Of a DNA stretch of 64,000 bases, positions 1-9,900 are shown in pieces (within the stretch, counting starts at the first letter, position 1; each line of letters begins with the position of its first letter). The DNA comes from JANXQG01 sp963719885 (GTDB lineage: Bacteria > Planctomycetota > Planctomycetia > Pirellulales > Thermoguttaceae): NCBI GenBank assembly GCA_963719885.1, contig CAVRDP010000006.1, positions 124,001 through 188,000 of the forward strand, read 5' to 3'. The notes below the pieces were generated by a model. That model was not told the origin of the DNA, did no database searches, and was given only the letters and a program-made list of their open reading frames with translations. The position numbers and the translations under genes were made by a program.

Positions 1-1405
1 CGCTCCTGACCTCGACCGCCTTGTACGCGGCGGTCGCCTGGGCAGCGACGATCGTATAGCCGGAGCGGGACCCGGGCGGCGTCGAGCCGCCCAACAGCGA
101 TTCCAAGCTTTTGGCCAGGCCCTGCAACAAGGAACCTTTCTGGGAGACCGCATTCTTCCCCGCGGGCTTCTTTTCCGCAGGCTTGATCGGTTCCGCAGGC
201 GCCGTCGGGCTGATGGTGTAGGAGAGCAACTTCCACTCGCCCTCCGGAACGGGCGTCGACGTGCCCTTGTTCCCGCTGATCTTGAGGAAGCCCTGGTCGC
301 CGTAAATTACCGCGCGGTAGCCGTCGTTCGGGTTCGTCACGCTGCCCAAGGCCGCGGGGGAAGGAGTCAAGGTGAGTCGGTCGCCGGCCGGAGTGACCTG
401 CATGTCGTAGTAACGGCCGTCGATATTCACCAGCTTCGAGACATAATGCCGGCTCTTGCCGGACGTGACATCGTACGGTGAATCGAGCCCCGGATTACTC
501 GGGTCGGGATCGACCAGCAACATGTCGCCCTGCTCGGGATAAAGTCGCCCGTCGAGCGTGCGGACGTCCTTGCGGATCCTGATCTGGTCGTCGAAGCGGC
601 CGTTGCTGTTGAAGTCGATCAGGACGACGCGGTGTTTCTTTCCCTCCAGGGTGATGTCGCCTTGCCGGTAGGCGGCCGCGCTGAGCGAGACCGAGGCATA
701 GCTGTAATCCGGTGAAACCATCCCTCGTCCCGTGAGGAAGAAGGAATAGTCCAGCTTGGTTCCCTCGGCGTCGATCGTCACGTCAATGCGCGGAAACTGG
801 AACTGAGAATACGATTGTCCGCGGACGCTCATCGCACGCGGGCCCGATTCCATCTCCGCTTCGATTACCTTGTCGTCGGTCAAATCGCCGTTGCGATTGA
901 AGTCGAAGTAGAGGCGATTGTAGCTTATCGCGCTGGGCGACGGCGTGTCGGCGGGAGTTGTCGCCTTGAGGAGCCGATCTGCCAGCTTGGCGACGGCCGA
1001 GTCGGCATTGGGCTTCTGGCGCTCGGTCGCCGTTTTCTTGGCATCGGGTTTTCCGTCCTTCGGCGGCGGCGATACCGAATCGAGTGCGAAGGCGAATTCC
1101 TGCGAGCCCAGCTTGGCCACGCCGCGAAAGGGGCAAGCGGACTGGTACTTCGGCTCCTTATGGACGAGCCGCTTGAAGGCAGCCGCTTGCGACTGATTTG
1201 CGTAGTTCTTGCCCTGCGGTCCCATCTGGACGAAGAAGGACTGCGGCATGGTCGCCCGATAGACATAGTCGGGGCGCGCGTAGCGGCCCGGCGATTCCAG
1301 CCGCTTGAGTTCGAGCGTCCAGGTTTCCGCCCTGGCGCCGGTCGCGGCGGCAAGCATGGCGGCGACTGCCGCCGCGCTAACGAGGCATCGTGCTGATAGT
1401 TTCAT
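1..1405 (-). CDS. Secreted hypothetical protein, 3' end outside window
   Basis: An open frame runs from an ATG at 1405 to the window edge (468 codons, no stop). The first 25 residues form a signal peptide (MKLSARCLVS, then an alanine-rich core ending near ATGARA), so the product is exported. Two stretches resemble calcium-binding or EF-hand-like loops, DFNRNGDLTDD and DFNSNGRFDD, in the style of Planctomycete secreted proteins of unknown function. The distal part is rich in Ala, Pro and Lys. It lies downstream of the giant receptor gene on the same strand, 300 bases away. No enzymatic motif was recognised. Confidence 0.65.
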   Translation of the reverse strand, partial: MKLSARCLVSAAAVAAMLAAATGARAETWTLELKRLESPGRYARPDYVYRATMPQSFFVQMGPQGKNYANQSQAAAFKRLVHKEPKYQSACPFRGVAKLGSQEFAFALDSVSPPPKDGKPDAKKTATERQKPNADSAVAKLADRLLKATTPADTPSPSAISYNRLYFDFNRNGDLTDDKVIEAEMESGPRAMSVRGQSYSQFQFPRIDVTIDAEGTKLDYSFFLTGRGMVSPDYSYASVSLSAAAYRQGDITLEGKKHRVVLIDFNSNGRFDDQIRIRKDVRTLDGRLYPEQGDMLLVDPDPSNPGLDSPYDVTSGKSRHYVSKLVNIDGRYYDMQVTPAGDRLTLTPSPAALGSVTNPNDGYRAVIYGDQGFLKISGNKGTSTPVPEGEWKLLSYTISPTAPAEPIKPAEKKPAGKNAVSQKGSLLQGLAKSLESLLGGSTPPGSRSGYTIVAAQATAAYKAVEVRS

Positions 1406-1563
1406 GGGCTTGGTCCTGCCATTGGTGGTGGTTGTTTCCGCCATCACCCCTCGTCTTGCGGTAGCGTTTAGCCCGCATGACACTGCTTTCGGCGGTGACG
1501 GTCACGGGGCCCGTACCTTTCTTTTGGCCACCGGGACCCCTCGGCAGTGGCCCAACGTTTGTG

Positions 1564-1592
1564 ATTTTCGATGGTGTTTTCGCGCTTGTCAA
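1564..1592 (-). promoter_or_regulatory. Possible promoter of the secreted hypothetical gene
   Basis: Reading the minus strand, TTGACA (1592-1587) is followed after 17 bases by GAAAAT (1569-1564), a perfect -35 with a weak -10. It would give a leader of about 150 bases. The remaining bases between 1406 and 1705 hold no convincing gene. Confidence 0.3.
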
Positions 1593-1705
1593 GTGCCCTG
1601 CCATGACGCCCGTTTTCCGGGGTTACGGGTTTGGAACCCGGGGAACTTGTTTTCTCTATCGTTTACCTAGGCAGATCGGCGAAGAGGTTACAGCCCACGG
1701 TTGGC

Positions 1706-2002
1706 TTATCTCCGTTCAGCCTCGCTTGGGTCCAATTGGTCCAACAACATGCCTCTGTCCACGTCCTCGGGCACGGGGGGCTTCACTTGTTGTGGCCGCA
1801 AGCGCGATTCACCTGTCTCCTTGAGCCTTACCTCGAACTCTTTGACCGCGCCTTCGGGCAGCTTGAGTTTCTCCGCTTTCGGCTCATATCCTTCGGCCTC
1901 GACATGAACGGTAAATTCCTCGTCGGGCAGCAATTGGCAGGAGCGCCAGCGGCCGTCGTCCTGACGTGCGAAGCTGCACGTCGCCACTCGGCTTTTCGTC
2001 AC
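1706..2002 (-). pseudogene. C-terminal end of the giant BlaR1-like/LRR protein
   Basis: This frame holds the last 90 or so residues of the giant receptor. It contains a carboxypeptidase-regulatory-like ending (DEEFTVHVEAEGYEPKAEKL) and stops with a TAA at 1708-1706. The preceding frame (1884-3329) runs into nonsense near 1990, where this one takes over, so one base is gained or lost about there. Read with the upstream pieces it completes a single polypeptide. See the entry at 10593-12359 for the whole architecture. Confidence 0.6.
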
Positions 2003-3329
2003 GGGTGGCTTCGTCTTGCGGTTCGCGGCCGGGCTGGTACTTGATCGTCGCGCGGAATCCCTTGATCGTCGTGCCGTCCTCAGCCACGGCCTTTACCAAC
2101 AGGATGGGCGCCCTGTAGCGGATGGCGGCAATGTCCGTCATGTCTCGCTCCAACGCACCCAGTTTCACCCGGTGACGCTTGCTCAAGGGAGCATCTTTGG
2201 AAACCCGGACCCGAAAGGCGTGGTAGTCGTTGTCAATCAACTGCAACGTGCCCTTGAGTCCTCTTGGCCCCTTGGCAAGGAATCCGCCATGCTCGTCCAA
2301 CTGCGCTTTTGCGGCAAACCAGGCCGAATCCTGCCTGTCGTCTGCCCTTGCCCAGAGAGTCGGCGCATAGCCCGAACTGGGTTTGCCGGCGCTATCGAAG
2401 AACCGGCCCTGGACGACTACGTAAGGGACCGCGCGGACCTCAAGCGATTTCTCCGCCTGGTCCTGGTCGAGCGTGATCTGGCGATTCAGGAAGACGGCCG
2501 GCGGCGGGTGAAAGGCGTCTTCCGGCTTCATGTTGTCGCAAGGCCGATCGTCCACCGTCAAGGAGTAGACGCCGGCCGGCAGCGGCACCATGGCAAATTC
2601 GCCTGTCTGGCCGCTCAACGCCGATCGCGCCACGAAATCGATTACGGGCATCGCGATCGATTTCTTCGCCGGGCCGCCGCAAATTTCAACATTCACCCAG
2701 ACATTCGGCAGCGGTTTGCCGTCCACGTCCACGACGCGTCCTTTCAACACGAGTCCCTTTTCCAGGACGAAGCGGCCAAAATCGCCCCGCTTCGCGTGTG
2801 CCACATGCGCTGAAGGCGCAAAGTCGTTTGGAATGATCCAGAACACGGCCTCCCCGCGCTGGGTTGCGTCGATTTGGAAGTATCCCTCGTCGTTCGTCGT
2901 CGTGTCGGTCCAAGACATTTGGTCGTAGTCATCCTTGCCGGACATCGAGATGGCCTTCACCGTCACGCCTGCCGCCGGCTTCCCGGCGGGGGTCACGACG
3001 GTTCCGAAGATCTTTTCCGCCGGCTCCAAGGCGATGTTCTGGAAGAACGGTCGCTGGCCCAGCTTCTCGTCATTGCGAATTCCGTAGAAACCATAACTGT
3101 CGCGCAAAGGAACGTAGTTCGGATGTTCCGCTGTAACCGTAAGGAACAGGCGCTGATTGGCGGCCTGGTCCGGCGGGAAGGTCAACGTGTAGTGCCCTTC
3201 CGCGTCGGTCTGGTGTTTGGTTTCCCCAAGTCTCGGCCACTTCTCAAATGCCAGGCTGCTGCTCGACACTCTTCGGAGCACGGTGACCGTGGCTCCGGCA
3301 ATCGGCTTGCCGGTTTCCTTGTCGGTCAC
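1884..3329 (-). pseudogene. Carboxypeptidase-regulatory region of the giant receptor (third segment)
   Basis: The frame encodes at least three beta-sandwich modules of the carboxypeptidase-regulatory (CarboxypepD_reg-like) kind, seen as GRVTDKETGKPIAGATV, then GTVVTPAGKPAAGVTV and GRVVDVDGKPLPNVWV. The in-frame sequence continues upstream of 3329 as a Lys/Ala/Pro linker (APKAAAPKAND...), which joins the second LRR block of the 3326-4783 frame. That shows one ancestral gene with a one-base slip near 3450. A second slip near 1990 moves into the 1706-2002 frame. The role is probably extracytoplasmic ligand binding or spacing; no catalytic residues are seen. Confidence 0.6.
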
Positions 3330-4783
3330 CCGGCCCGTGTAGGTAAGCGCCTCGGCCGGCTTTTCCGTGCTCGCCGGCTTTTCCGCCGAAGTCTTGCCGG
3401 AAGGATCGTTCGCCTTGGGCGCTGCCGCCTTCGGCGCCGCGGCGCGGGGTGTTCATCGGCGGGCTTGTAGTCGATCTTGCAGTTCGGCAATGCCTGCTGG
3501 AGTTTCTTTACGCCTGAGTCAGTGACCTGGGTTCCCCGCAGGTTCAGCGTTTGGAGTTGGGTCATACCTTTCAATTGCTTCAATCCCGCGTCGGTTATCG
3601 CGGTGAAGTCCAGGTTCAGCCCTTGAAGTTGTGTCAATCTCGTCAGGCGTTTCAGTCCCGCATCGCTTATCTTGGTAAGGTCAAGTCGCACGTTTCGGAG
3701 TTCGGTCAACCCTTGGAGTTGCTCCAGGCCCGCATCGGTCACCTCGGTTCCCGTTAGGCCCAGCGTTTGAAGTTGGGTCAATTCTTTCAATTGCTTCAAT
3801 CCCGCATCGGTTATCGCGGTGAACTCCAGGTGCAGTTCTTGAAGTTGTATCAAGCCTTTGAGATGCACCAGCCCGGCGTCGGTTACCTGTGTGTGCGCCA
3901 CGTGCAGCATTCGGAGCTTTGTCAAGCCTTTAACCTGCTTCAGCCCGGCGTCGGTCACATTGTGGAGAATCAGGTTCAGCGTTTGGAGGGTGGGCGGCCG
4001 GTTGAGGTGCTCCAGCTCCGCATCGTCGGTCACTTCGGCGAGCGTCAAGGAGAGTGTTCGCAGCGTCGTTAAACCATGAAGGTCTTCCACCAACGCATCA
4101 ATCACCTTGGCGTCCGCGCGACCGAGGTTCACGAAGAGCCTGCCTGGGTCCTTTTCATCCAGGGTGACTTTGCCGCCCAGTTTCTCGATTTCGGCAATCG
4201 TCTTCGCTTGGCCAGTATTCGATTCCGTCGTCACGGCGGGAGCGGGGGCGGGTTTCGATTCGGTTCTAGACCCTTCCTTCGTCGCAGTTCCAATCACGAT
4301 GGTGACGTCTTTGATCTCTTGGCCGGGCTTGGTCTCGATGCCCGATTCCATGATGTTCCGGCCGTCCAGGAGGATTTTCACGACTTTCTGGCGTTCTTTA
4401 CTGGGGGCAAAACCAATCATTGTGTTCCCCCGCATCATGCCCTGAATCAGAAAGGTGCTCTTCGTCGGGAAATGCATGTCTCCGTAACAGTAGCCGCCTT
4501 CGCCAAGAGCAAAAGAACCGCCGGCAGCCATTGCCACATTCTCGGGTCGATACTTGTTCCCAAAATGCGTCAGGCTAAAGTTTGAAAAGTCTGATTTATC
4601 CGGCTTGTCCTTGATGACCATGGCGTTGCCGTTGCTTTCACCAATCTGCCAGTCCTTGCCCTTTTCGTCCACGAACTTGCCCGAAATCGCCACCCCGCGT
4701 GCCAAGGTGAAGTCCCGTCGCGTTTTCGCGCTGGTCTTGTCGAGATCCAGAGGGGTTCGCATTCGCACAAATCCGCGGTGTAC
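3326..4783 (-). pseudogene. Second LRR block of the giant receptor, 5' end cut by an IS
   Basis: From the insertion point at 4783 the frame encodes a regulatory-like stretch (LARGVAISGKFVDEKGKDW), a linker, and then eight leucine-rich repeats of 24 residues with the pattern VTDAGLxxLxGLTxLxxLxL (about 3475-4085), ending LPNCKID. The open frame extends artificially into the transposon to 4828. Removing the IS and one copy of the 8-base target duplication joins it in frame with GEFTVHVDAVH of the piece at 6545-6930, so the gene was whole before insertion. After residue PADEHPAP (near 3450) the frame is lost and the 1884-3329 frame continues. Confidence 0.65.
3475..4085 (-). repeat. Eight tandem 72-bp LRR-coding repeats
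   Basis: Degenerate 72-base units each coding one 24-residue leucine-rich repeat. The phase is set by the recurring (V/I)(T/S)DAGL. They resemble the 20-unit block at 7621-9070 and both end in KKLQQALP(N/H)CKID, so the two blocks probably share origin by duplication. Confidence 0.75.
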
Positions 4784-4932
4784 GGCAGTGACTCGCCTTC
4801 CTCTAGCGCTAAGAGCATTGTAGGACAAGGACTTACGGCGGGGGAGGAGGGCTTGATAGCAGAAGAAAAAGACCTCATGCTAACAGGTGAGTAATTCATG
4901 TTTCCACAAATTCTGCTAGCAGAGGTCCAACT

Positions 4933-5781
4933 ATGATTTCAACAAAAGAACTGGATATTTTCAAGGCCCAAGAACAATTTGAGCGGATGCACGAGTTTTT
5001 GAAGCAAGCGCTGAGCGAAGGGCGACGCCTCGACGAAGTGGAACGCGGGATGTTTCCGCGAGCTATGACCATGTGCCTGGAGTTTTTACGGTCCTTCGTG
5101 GAGGCCCATGGGGATGGGGATCGGGGAGAGACCGTAGAACGGGAAGGGGAGACGTTGGCGCGCCTGCCCGAGCCGCATGAGAAGCGGTACTTGTCGATTT
5201 TCGGGGAATTGCTGATCGGCCGCCGAGTCTACGGGACTCGGGAAGGCCAAGCGATTGGATGGTCGCCCCTGGACGCGACCTTGGGATTGCCCGCTGGAGA
5301 GAATTCCTATGTTCTGGAGGACTGGTTGCAGCGGTTGTGCATCCAGGACGCCTTTGGGGGATCGGTGGAGTCGCTCCGTGCCTGGTTGGGGACCACGGTG
5401 AGTGTTCGCACGGCGGAGCACATGAGTCGCGAGATGTCGCAGTACGTGGACGACTTTCGCGGCGAAGCGGTTCCTCCTGCCGAAGAAGAGGAGGAACTGC
5501 TGGTGATAACGGCCGATGGCAAGGGTGTGCCCATGCGGCGGACGTTGGCGGCGCGGTTGCGAGCAGAGTCTGAAGCTGGGGTGGGAGAAAAGGGAGGAAA
5601 TGCCGCAGGCGCGGAAACGGCAGGAATCACGGCTGTCGAGGAAGAGGCGCCTTCTTCGCCTCCGGTCGAGCGTTTGGCGGGGCAAGAGAAAAGCAGCGGG
5701 GATGCCCCGGGAAAAAACAGATGGCGTATGTGGGATCGGTTTACACCCAAGCCCGCTTCCCTCGTACTGCCGAAGACGTGA
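4933..5781 (+). CDS. ISKra4 transposase, N-terminal frame (ORF A)
   Basis: The 282-codon frame starts MISTKELDIF, after an upstream purine-rich stretch AGCAGAGGTCC, and carries the N-terminal half of the transposase, including the conserved ITADGKGVPMRR block that is typical of the ISKra4 family and holds the first catalytic Asp. It continues through an acidic linker (VEEEAPSSPP) and ends out of register at 5781. The catalytic C-terminal half is in the -1 frame (5721-6515). The overlap contains the heptamer A AAA AAC in the correct phase at 5712-5718, so a fused product by -1 ribosomal frameshifting is possible; a one-base assembly or evolutionary deletion near 5583 is the alternative, because copy 2 has one extra G there. 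Confidence 0.85.
   Translation: MISTKELDIFKAQEQFERMHEFLKQALSEGRRLDEVERGMFPRAMTMCLEFLRSFVEAHGDGDRGETVEREGETLARLPEPHEKRYLSIFGELLIGRRVYGTREGQAIGWSPLDATLGLPAGENSYVLEDWLQRLCIQDAFGGSVESLRAWLGTTVSVRTAEHMSREMSQYVDDFRGEAVPPAEEEEELLVITADGKGVPMRRTLAARLRAESEAGVGEKGGNAAGAETAGITAVEEEAPSSPPVERLAGQEKSSGDAPGKNRWRMWDRFTPKPASLVLPKT
5712..5718 (+). promoter_or_regulatory. Candidate -1 frameshift slippery heptamer
   Basis: A AAA AAC sits with codon phase GGA AAA AAC in ORF A. Slipping back one base continues as CAG ATG GCG TAT GTG, which is exactly the frame of the C-terminal transposase half. X XXY YYZ heptamers are the established signal for -1 frameshifting in many insertion sequences. No downstream structure was assessed. 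Confidence 0.4.
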
Positions 5782-6515
5782 TCGACGAGGTGCGTTGGCG
5801 AAAGCGTGCCCGGGAGCGGCCCGAACCGCAACACAAGCATGTGTGGGCAGAGATGACCCGGTTTAAGGAAGGGGAGGTGTTGGCCGCCGCACCGATGTTG
5901 TTCTTCGAGATTCTTATGGAGTGTTGTCGGCGGGACCCGGCAAACAAGAAGCCGTGCATCTGTGTCATGGATGGGGAACGCCAGTTGTGGAAGTTGGCGG
6001 CAGAATGGTTTCCCGAGGCCATATGGATTCTGGACCTGTTCCACGCGTTGAAACGGCTCTGGGAGGTGGCCCATTGCCTGTATGCGGAGGAGAGTGCGGA
6101 GGCGGGAGAATTCGTGACGCATCATCTGCGCATGCTGCTGCAAGGCAAGGTCGGTTACGTGCTGCGCAACCTCCGTCCCTTGGTGAAGGCCTACAAGCTG
6201 AAGGGGGCGAACAAGACCACCGTGGAGTCCGCGATTACGTACTATGAAAACAACCAGGAACACATGCGCGATGACGAATACTTGGCGGCAGGCTACCCGA
6301 TTGCCAGTGGCGTGGCGGAAGGCGCCTGCAAGCACCTGGTGAAGGACCGCATGGAGTGCGCCGGGATGCGTTGGGAGTTGGAAGGGGCTCAAGCAATCCT
6401 CTCGCTGCGAGCCATCTACCTCAACGACCTCTGGGATCAGTTCATCACCTACCGTGTTACGACAGAACAGTCGCGTCTATATGGCAAAGATGCACAGCAT
6501 GCTACGGCTGCATAA
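5721..6515 (+). CDS. ISKra4 transposase, C-terminal frame (ORF B)
   Basis: The frame contains MAYVGSVYTQARFPRTAEDV, then VCVMDGERQLW-like and WILDLFHALKRLW segments and the family hallmark GVAEGACKHLVKDRM, which holds the final catalytic Glu of the DDE triad. It ends a few bases inside the right terminus. Alone it lacks the N-terminal DNA-binding part, so it must be joined to ORF A to be active. One substitution against copy 2 (ECAGMRW here, ERAGMRW there) falls beside the conserved block. Confidence 0.85.
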   Translation: MAYVGSVYTQARFPRTAEDVIDEVRWRKRARERPEPQHKHVWAEMTRFKEGEVLAAAPMLFFEILMECCRRDPANKKPCICVMDGERQLWKLAAEWFPEAIWILDLFHALKRLWEVAHCLYAEESAEAGEFVTHHLRMLLQGKVGYVLRNLRPLVKAYKLKGANKTTVESAITYYENNQEHMRDDEYLAAGYPIASGVAEGACKHLVKDRMECAGMRWELEGAQAILSLRAIYLNDLWDQFITYRVTTEQSRLYGKDAQHATAA

Positions 6516-6544
6516 AGCGGCCTGCGAGTTGCTGCCCGGTGTAC

Positions 6545-6930
6545 CGCATCGACGTGAACCGTAAACTCACCCTCCGCCAAGCCCTGGATTTGATAACGCC
6601 CTTGTTCGTCGCTGTAGGCCGTGACGAAATCGAAGTGCATGTCGCGCCGATTCACGACGACAAATGCCTCCGGCACAGGCTTCCCGGCTTCGTCGCGCAC
6701 CGTTCCCTCCAGAATGAAACCTCCTGCTTTTTGCAGCGTGATATTGACGCTGTCGATGCTTTTCTCTTTGTCGAAAGTAATCAGCTTCGCATCTTTTCGG
6801 GAAAAAGTGCCGGGATAGTAGATTGGCGGGCAGGCATCGCCCTTTCGCGCGGCTTGCCAGTCGATTGCCATGATGTAAACCGGCTTGCCGCCAAGGCCAT
6901 CAATCGAGTAGGAACCGTCGGCGCGATTGA
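6545..6930 (-). pseudogene. Carboxypeptidase-regulatory segment of the giant receptor before the IS
   Basis: From about 6930 the sense frame reads GDVNRADGSYSIDGLGGKPV and then a further module, GTVRDEAGKPVPEAFVVV, ending GEFTVHVDAVH at the insertion site. The preceding frame (6781-10671) loses sense at about 6935, so a one-base slip lies there. Everything downstream of 6544 in the original gene is found at 4783 and below. This shows that the receptor gene was continuous before the insertion. Confidence 0.6.
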
Positions 6931-9900
6931 CGTCGCCTGCTCGCTCCTATACTGCTCGCCGTCGTCTACCTTGAACCAGGCCAATACGGACAAAGTGTCG
7001 ATGTTCTCCGGGATCTTCCCATTTTCGCCCAGGATCTTGCCGGAAACACGGCAGGATTGCTGGGCCTTGAGCACGATGCCGGAGCGATGCTCGCCGTCTT
7101 TAAGCGAAAACGGCGGGAATTGGCCGGCTTTGCCGTCGGGATTGTAGGAAACATCCTGGTACCCCGGAGTATGCGACATTTGCAGCGAGAACGGCCCATT
7201 AGGAATATCCTGGAAATTGAAAGTACCGTCGCCGGTCGTGTTGATGAAGATTGAGCCGTGCGTAATGTTGTAGTGCAGGTACATCCTTGCGTGACCGATA
7301 GGCGTGTCGGTCGCTGCCGAGACTACGCTGCCGCTGATCGAGCAGTTTCCCCGCGGACGTTCCCCGATTACCCTTTCCGCTGGGGCAGCCGTCAAGTGGC
7401 GGGGAGTGGGAGCAGGTTTCGACTCGGCTTCAGCCCCTTCCTTCGTCGCAGATTGGCGGCTTGCGGGCGGCGTTTCAGCAGCGGGCTTGGAGGAAGTCTC
7501 GCTGGATTGGTCGTTCGCCTTGGGGACTGCGGAATCGGGACTTGCGCCAGCGGCTGCCGAAATCTTGCCCTGGTTGGGAATGGTGGAGGTTGAGTCTTTC
7601 ACAGCGGGAGGAGAACTACGGTCGATCTTGCAGTGCGGCAATGCCTGCTGGAGTTTCTTCACGCCGGCGTCGGTGACCCGCGTTCCCCCCAAAAACAGCC
7701 GCCGGAGTTTGGTCAATCCTTTGAGATGCTCCAGTCCGGCGTCGCTGATTTGGGTTCCCGACAATAACAGATACTGGAGCTTCGTCAACCCTTCAAGTTG
7801 AACCAGCCCAGCGTCAGTGACTTTGGTCCTCGACAGGACCAAGTCGTAGAGTCCGGCAAACCCTTTAAGATTCGCCAGGCCAGCATCGGTGACCTTGGTT
7901 TCCGCGACATCCAACAGGCCCAGTTTGGTACATCCCTTGAGGTTTGCCAGCCCGGCATCGGTAACCTGGGTTCCCGCGAGGCCCAGCGCTCTTAGATTCG
8001 GCAGCCCGTTTAGATTCGCCAGCCCGGCATCGGTGACCTGCGTGCCGTATAGAAATAAGTCCTGAAGCTGCTTCAGTCCTTTCAGATGCTCCAGCCCCGT
8101 ATCGGTAACCTGGGTTCCTGCGAGGCCCAGCCATTGGAGTTTGATCAGACCCTTGAGGTTTGCCAGCCCAGCGTCGGTGGTCCGGGTTACGGATAGGTCC
8201 AGGTGTTGAAGTTGGATCAATCCCTTGAGGTTCGCCAGCCCGGCAGCGGTGACCTCGGCTTCCCGCAGGTTCAGCGTTTGGAGGTCGGTCAATGCCTTGA
8301 GGTTCGCCAGCCCGGCAGCAGTAACCTGGGTATTCCCCACGTCCAACGATTGGAGTTTGGTCAAGCCGCTCAGGTTCGCCAGCCCGGCGTCGGTGACCTT
8401 CGTTTTGCTCAGCTTTAGCGCTCGGAGGTGGGTCAACCCTTTGAGGTTCGCCAGCCCGGCGTCGGTCACCTGGGTTTCCTCCAGATCCACCGATTGGAGG
8501 TTGGTCAAGCCGTTCAGGTTTGCCAGCCCAGCGCCAGTGACCTGCGTTTTGCCCAGCTTTAGCTCTCGGAGGTGGATCAACCCTTTGAGGCTCGCCAGCC
8601 CGGCGTCGGTCACCTGGGTATTTGCTAGTTGCAGCGATTGGAGGTTGGTCAAGCCGTTCAGCTTTGCCAGCCCAGCGCCGGTGATCGGGGTTTCTGCCAG
8701 AAACAATGTTTGGAGGTGAGTTAACCCTTTGAGATGATCCAATCCGGCGTCGGTGACCCGGGTTCCTGACAGGTCCAGCGATTCGAGTTGAGTCAAGCCT
8801 TTGAGTTTTGCCAATCCCGCGTCCGAAATCTTGGTGTAACCCAGGAATAGGTCGTGGAGTTGGGTCAAGCCCTTGAGGTGTTCCAGCCCCGTATCCGTGA
8901 TGTTATCTTTGACCAGGTTCAGCATTTCGAGTTGCGTCAACCCTTCAAGGTGAACCAGCCCAGCGTCGGTGACCTGAGTGAACGGCAGGTCGAGATGTAC
9001 GAGTCGCGGTAAGTCATTGAGATTCACCAGACCAGCATCAGTGAGATTGGTTCTGATCAGGTTTACGATAGTCACTGGCTTGCCTGGACTGTTTTCGTAT
9101 TCCAAAGCCCAGACCCTGCCCCCCAGCTTTTCGATTTCGGCAATTGCCCTAGCTTCGGCAGTATTGGGCGCCGCCACCAAGGGGTGAGCGCGAAGCGGCT
9201 TCGATTCGGTATTAGCCGCTTTCCTCGCCGCAGATTGGTCGCTGTCGGACGACGTTTCATCAGCGGGTTTGGCCGTGGAAGACTTGCCGGAGGGATCGGT
9301 CGCCTTTGCTGCGTCCGGTTCCGAAACCACGATGTCGGGCAATTGCACGGTCTCGCCCGATCTTGCCGTGAAATCCCTTTCATCCCAATCACCCGGATTG
9401 TTCATGAGGTTGATGCGATACCTCGCCCCGGGAATCAATGCGGGGAAAGTACAACGTCCTTCGTCGTTCGTGACGGGCCCTTCCCAATAGTGCTGGCGGT
9501 CGAAATTGGCCACGAAATCCTCGTCGGACACGAGTTGCCGCTTGGCGTGCTTGAAATCCCACGGGGACGGACCGGGCAATGCGATAATCGAAAAGTTGGG
9601 TCTGTACTTCGCCCTCGGCTTCCCCGCCGGGGTCACAAACCGCGCAACCGCCTTGCCGCACGGTTGCAGATGCACGACGAACGGCCCGTGCGCGCCGGAC
9701 TTGCCCGAAATATCGACCGCCACGCCAAGCTCATTCTTCGGATCGAGGAAGTAGAACGGTACGCCGGTCTCGGGATCCAACCCGTGCAAGGCGAATTGGC
9801 CGTCCCTGGCAACGATCGGCAAGCCGCGAAACGTGTCCTCACCTAAATGTACAAAGTGCCGCGAGAGCAACAACACGTCGCCGACCGGACGATCTTGCGG

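Larger units (their letters stand above)
4784..6536 (+). mobile_element. ISKra4-family insertion sequence, copy 1
   Basis: The 1,753-base element starts GGCAGTGACTCGCC and ends GAGTTGCTGCC, so the termini form imperfect inverted repeats (GGCAGTGACTCGC against GGCAGCAACTCGC). It is flanked by an exact 8-base duplication CGGTGTAC (4776-4783 and 6537-6544). It lies opposite in strand to, and interrupts, the giant receptor gene. A second copy of identical length lies at 30200-31952 and differs at only a handful of bases, which implies recent transposition. The two ORFs inside are listed separately. Confidence 0.92.

Noticed and set aside
7621..9070. 72-bp direct repeats that might be taken for a CRISPR or satellite array
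   Set aside because: They translate without stops into canonical 24-residue leucine-rich repeats within a long reading frame.
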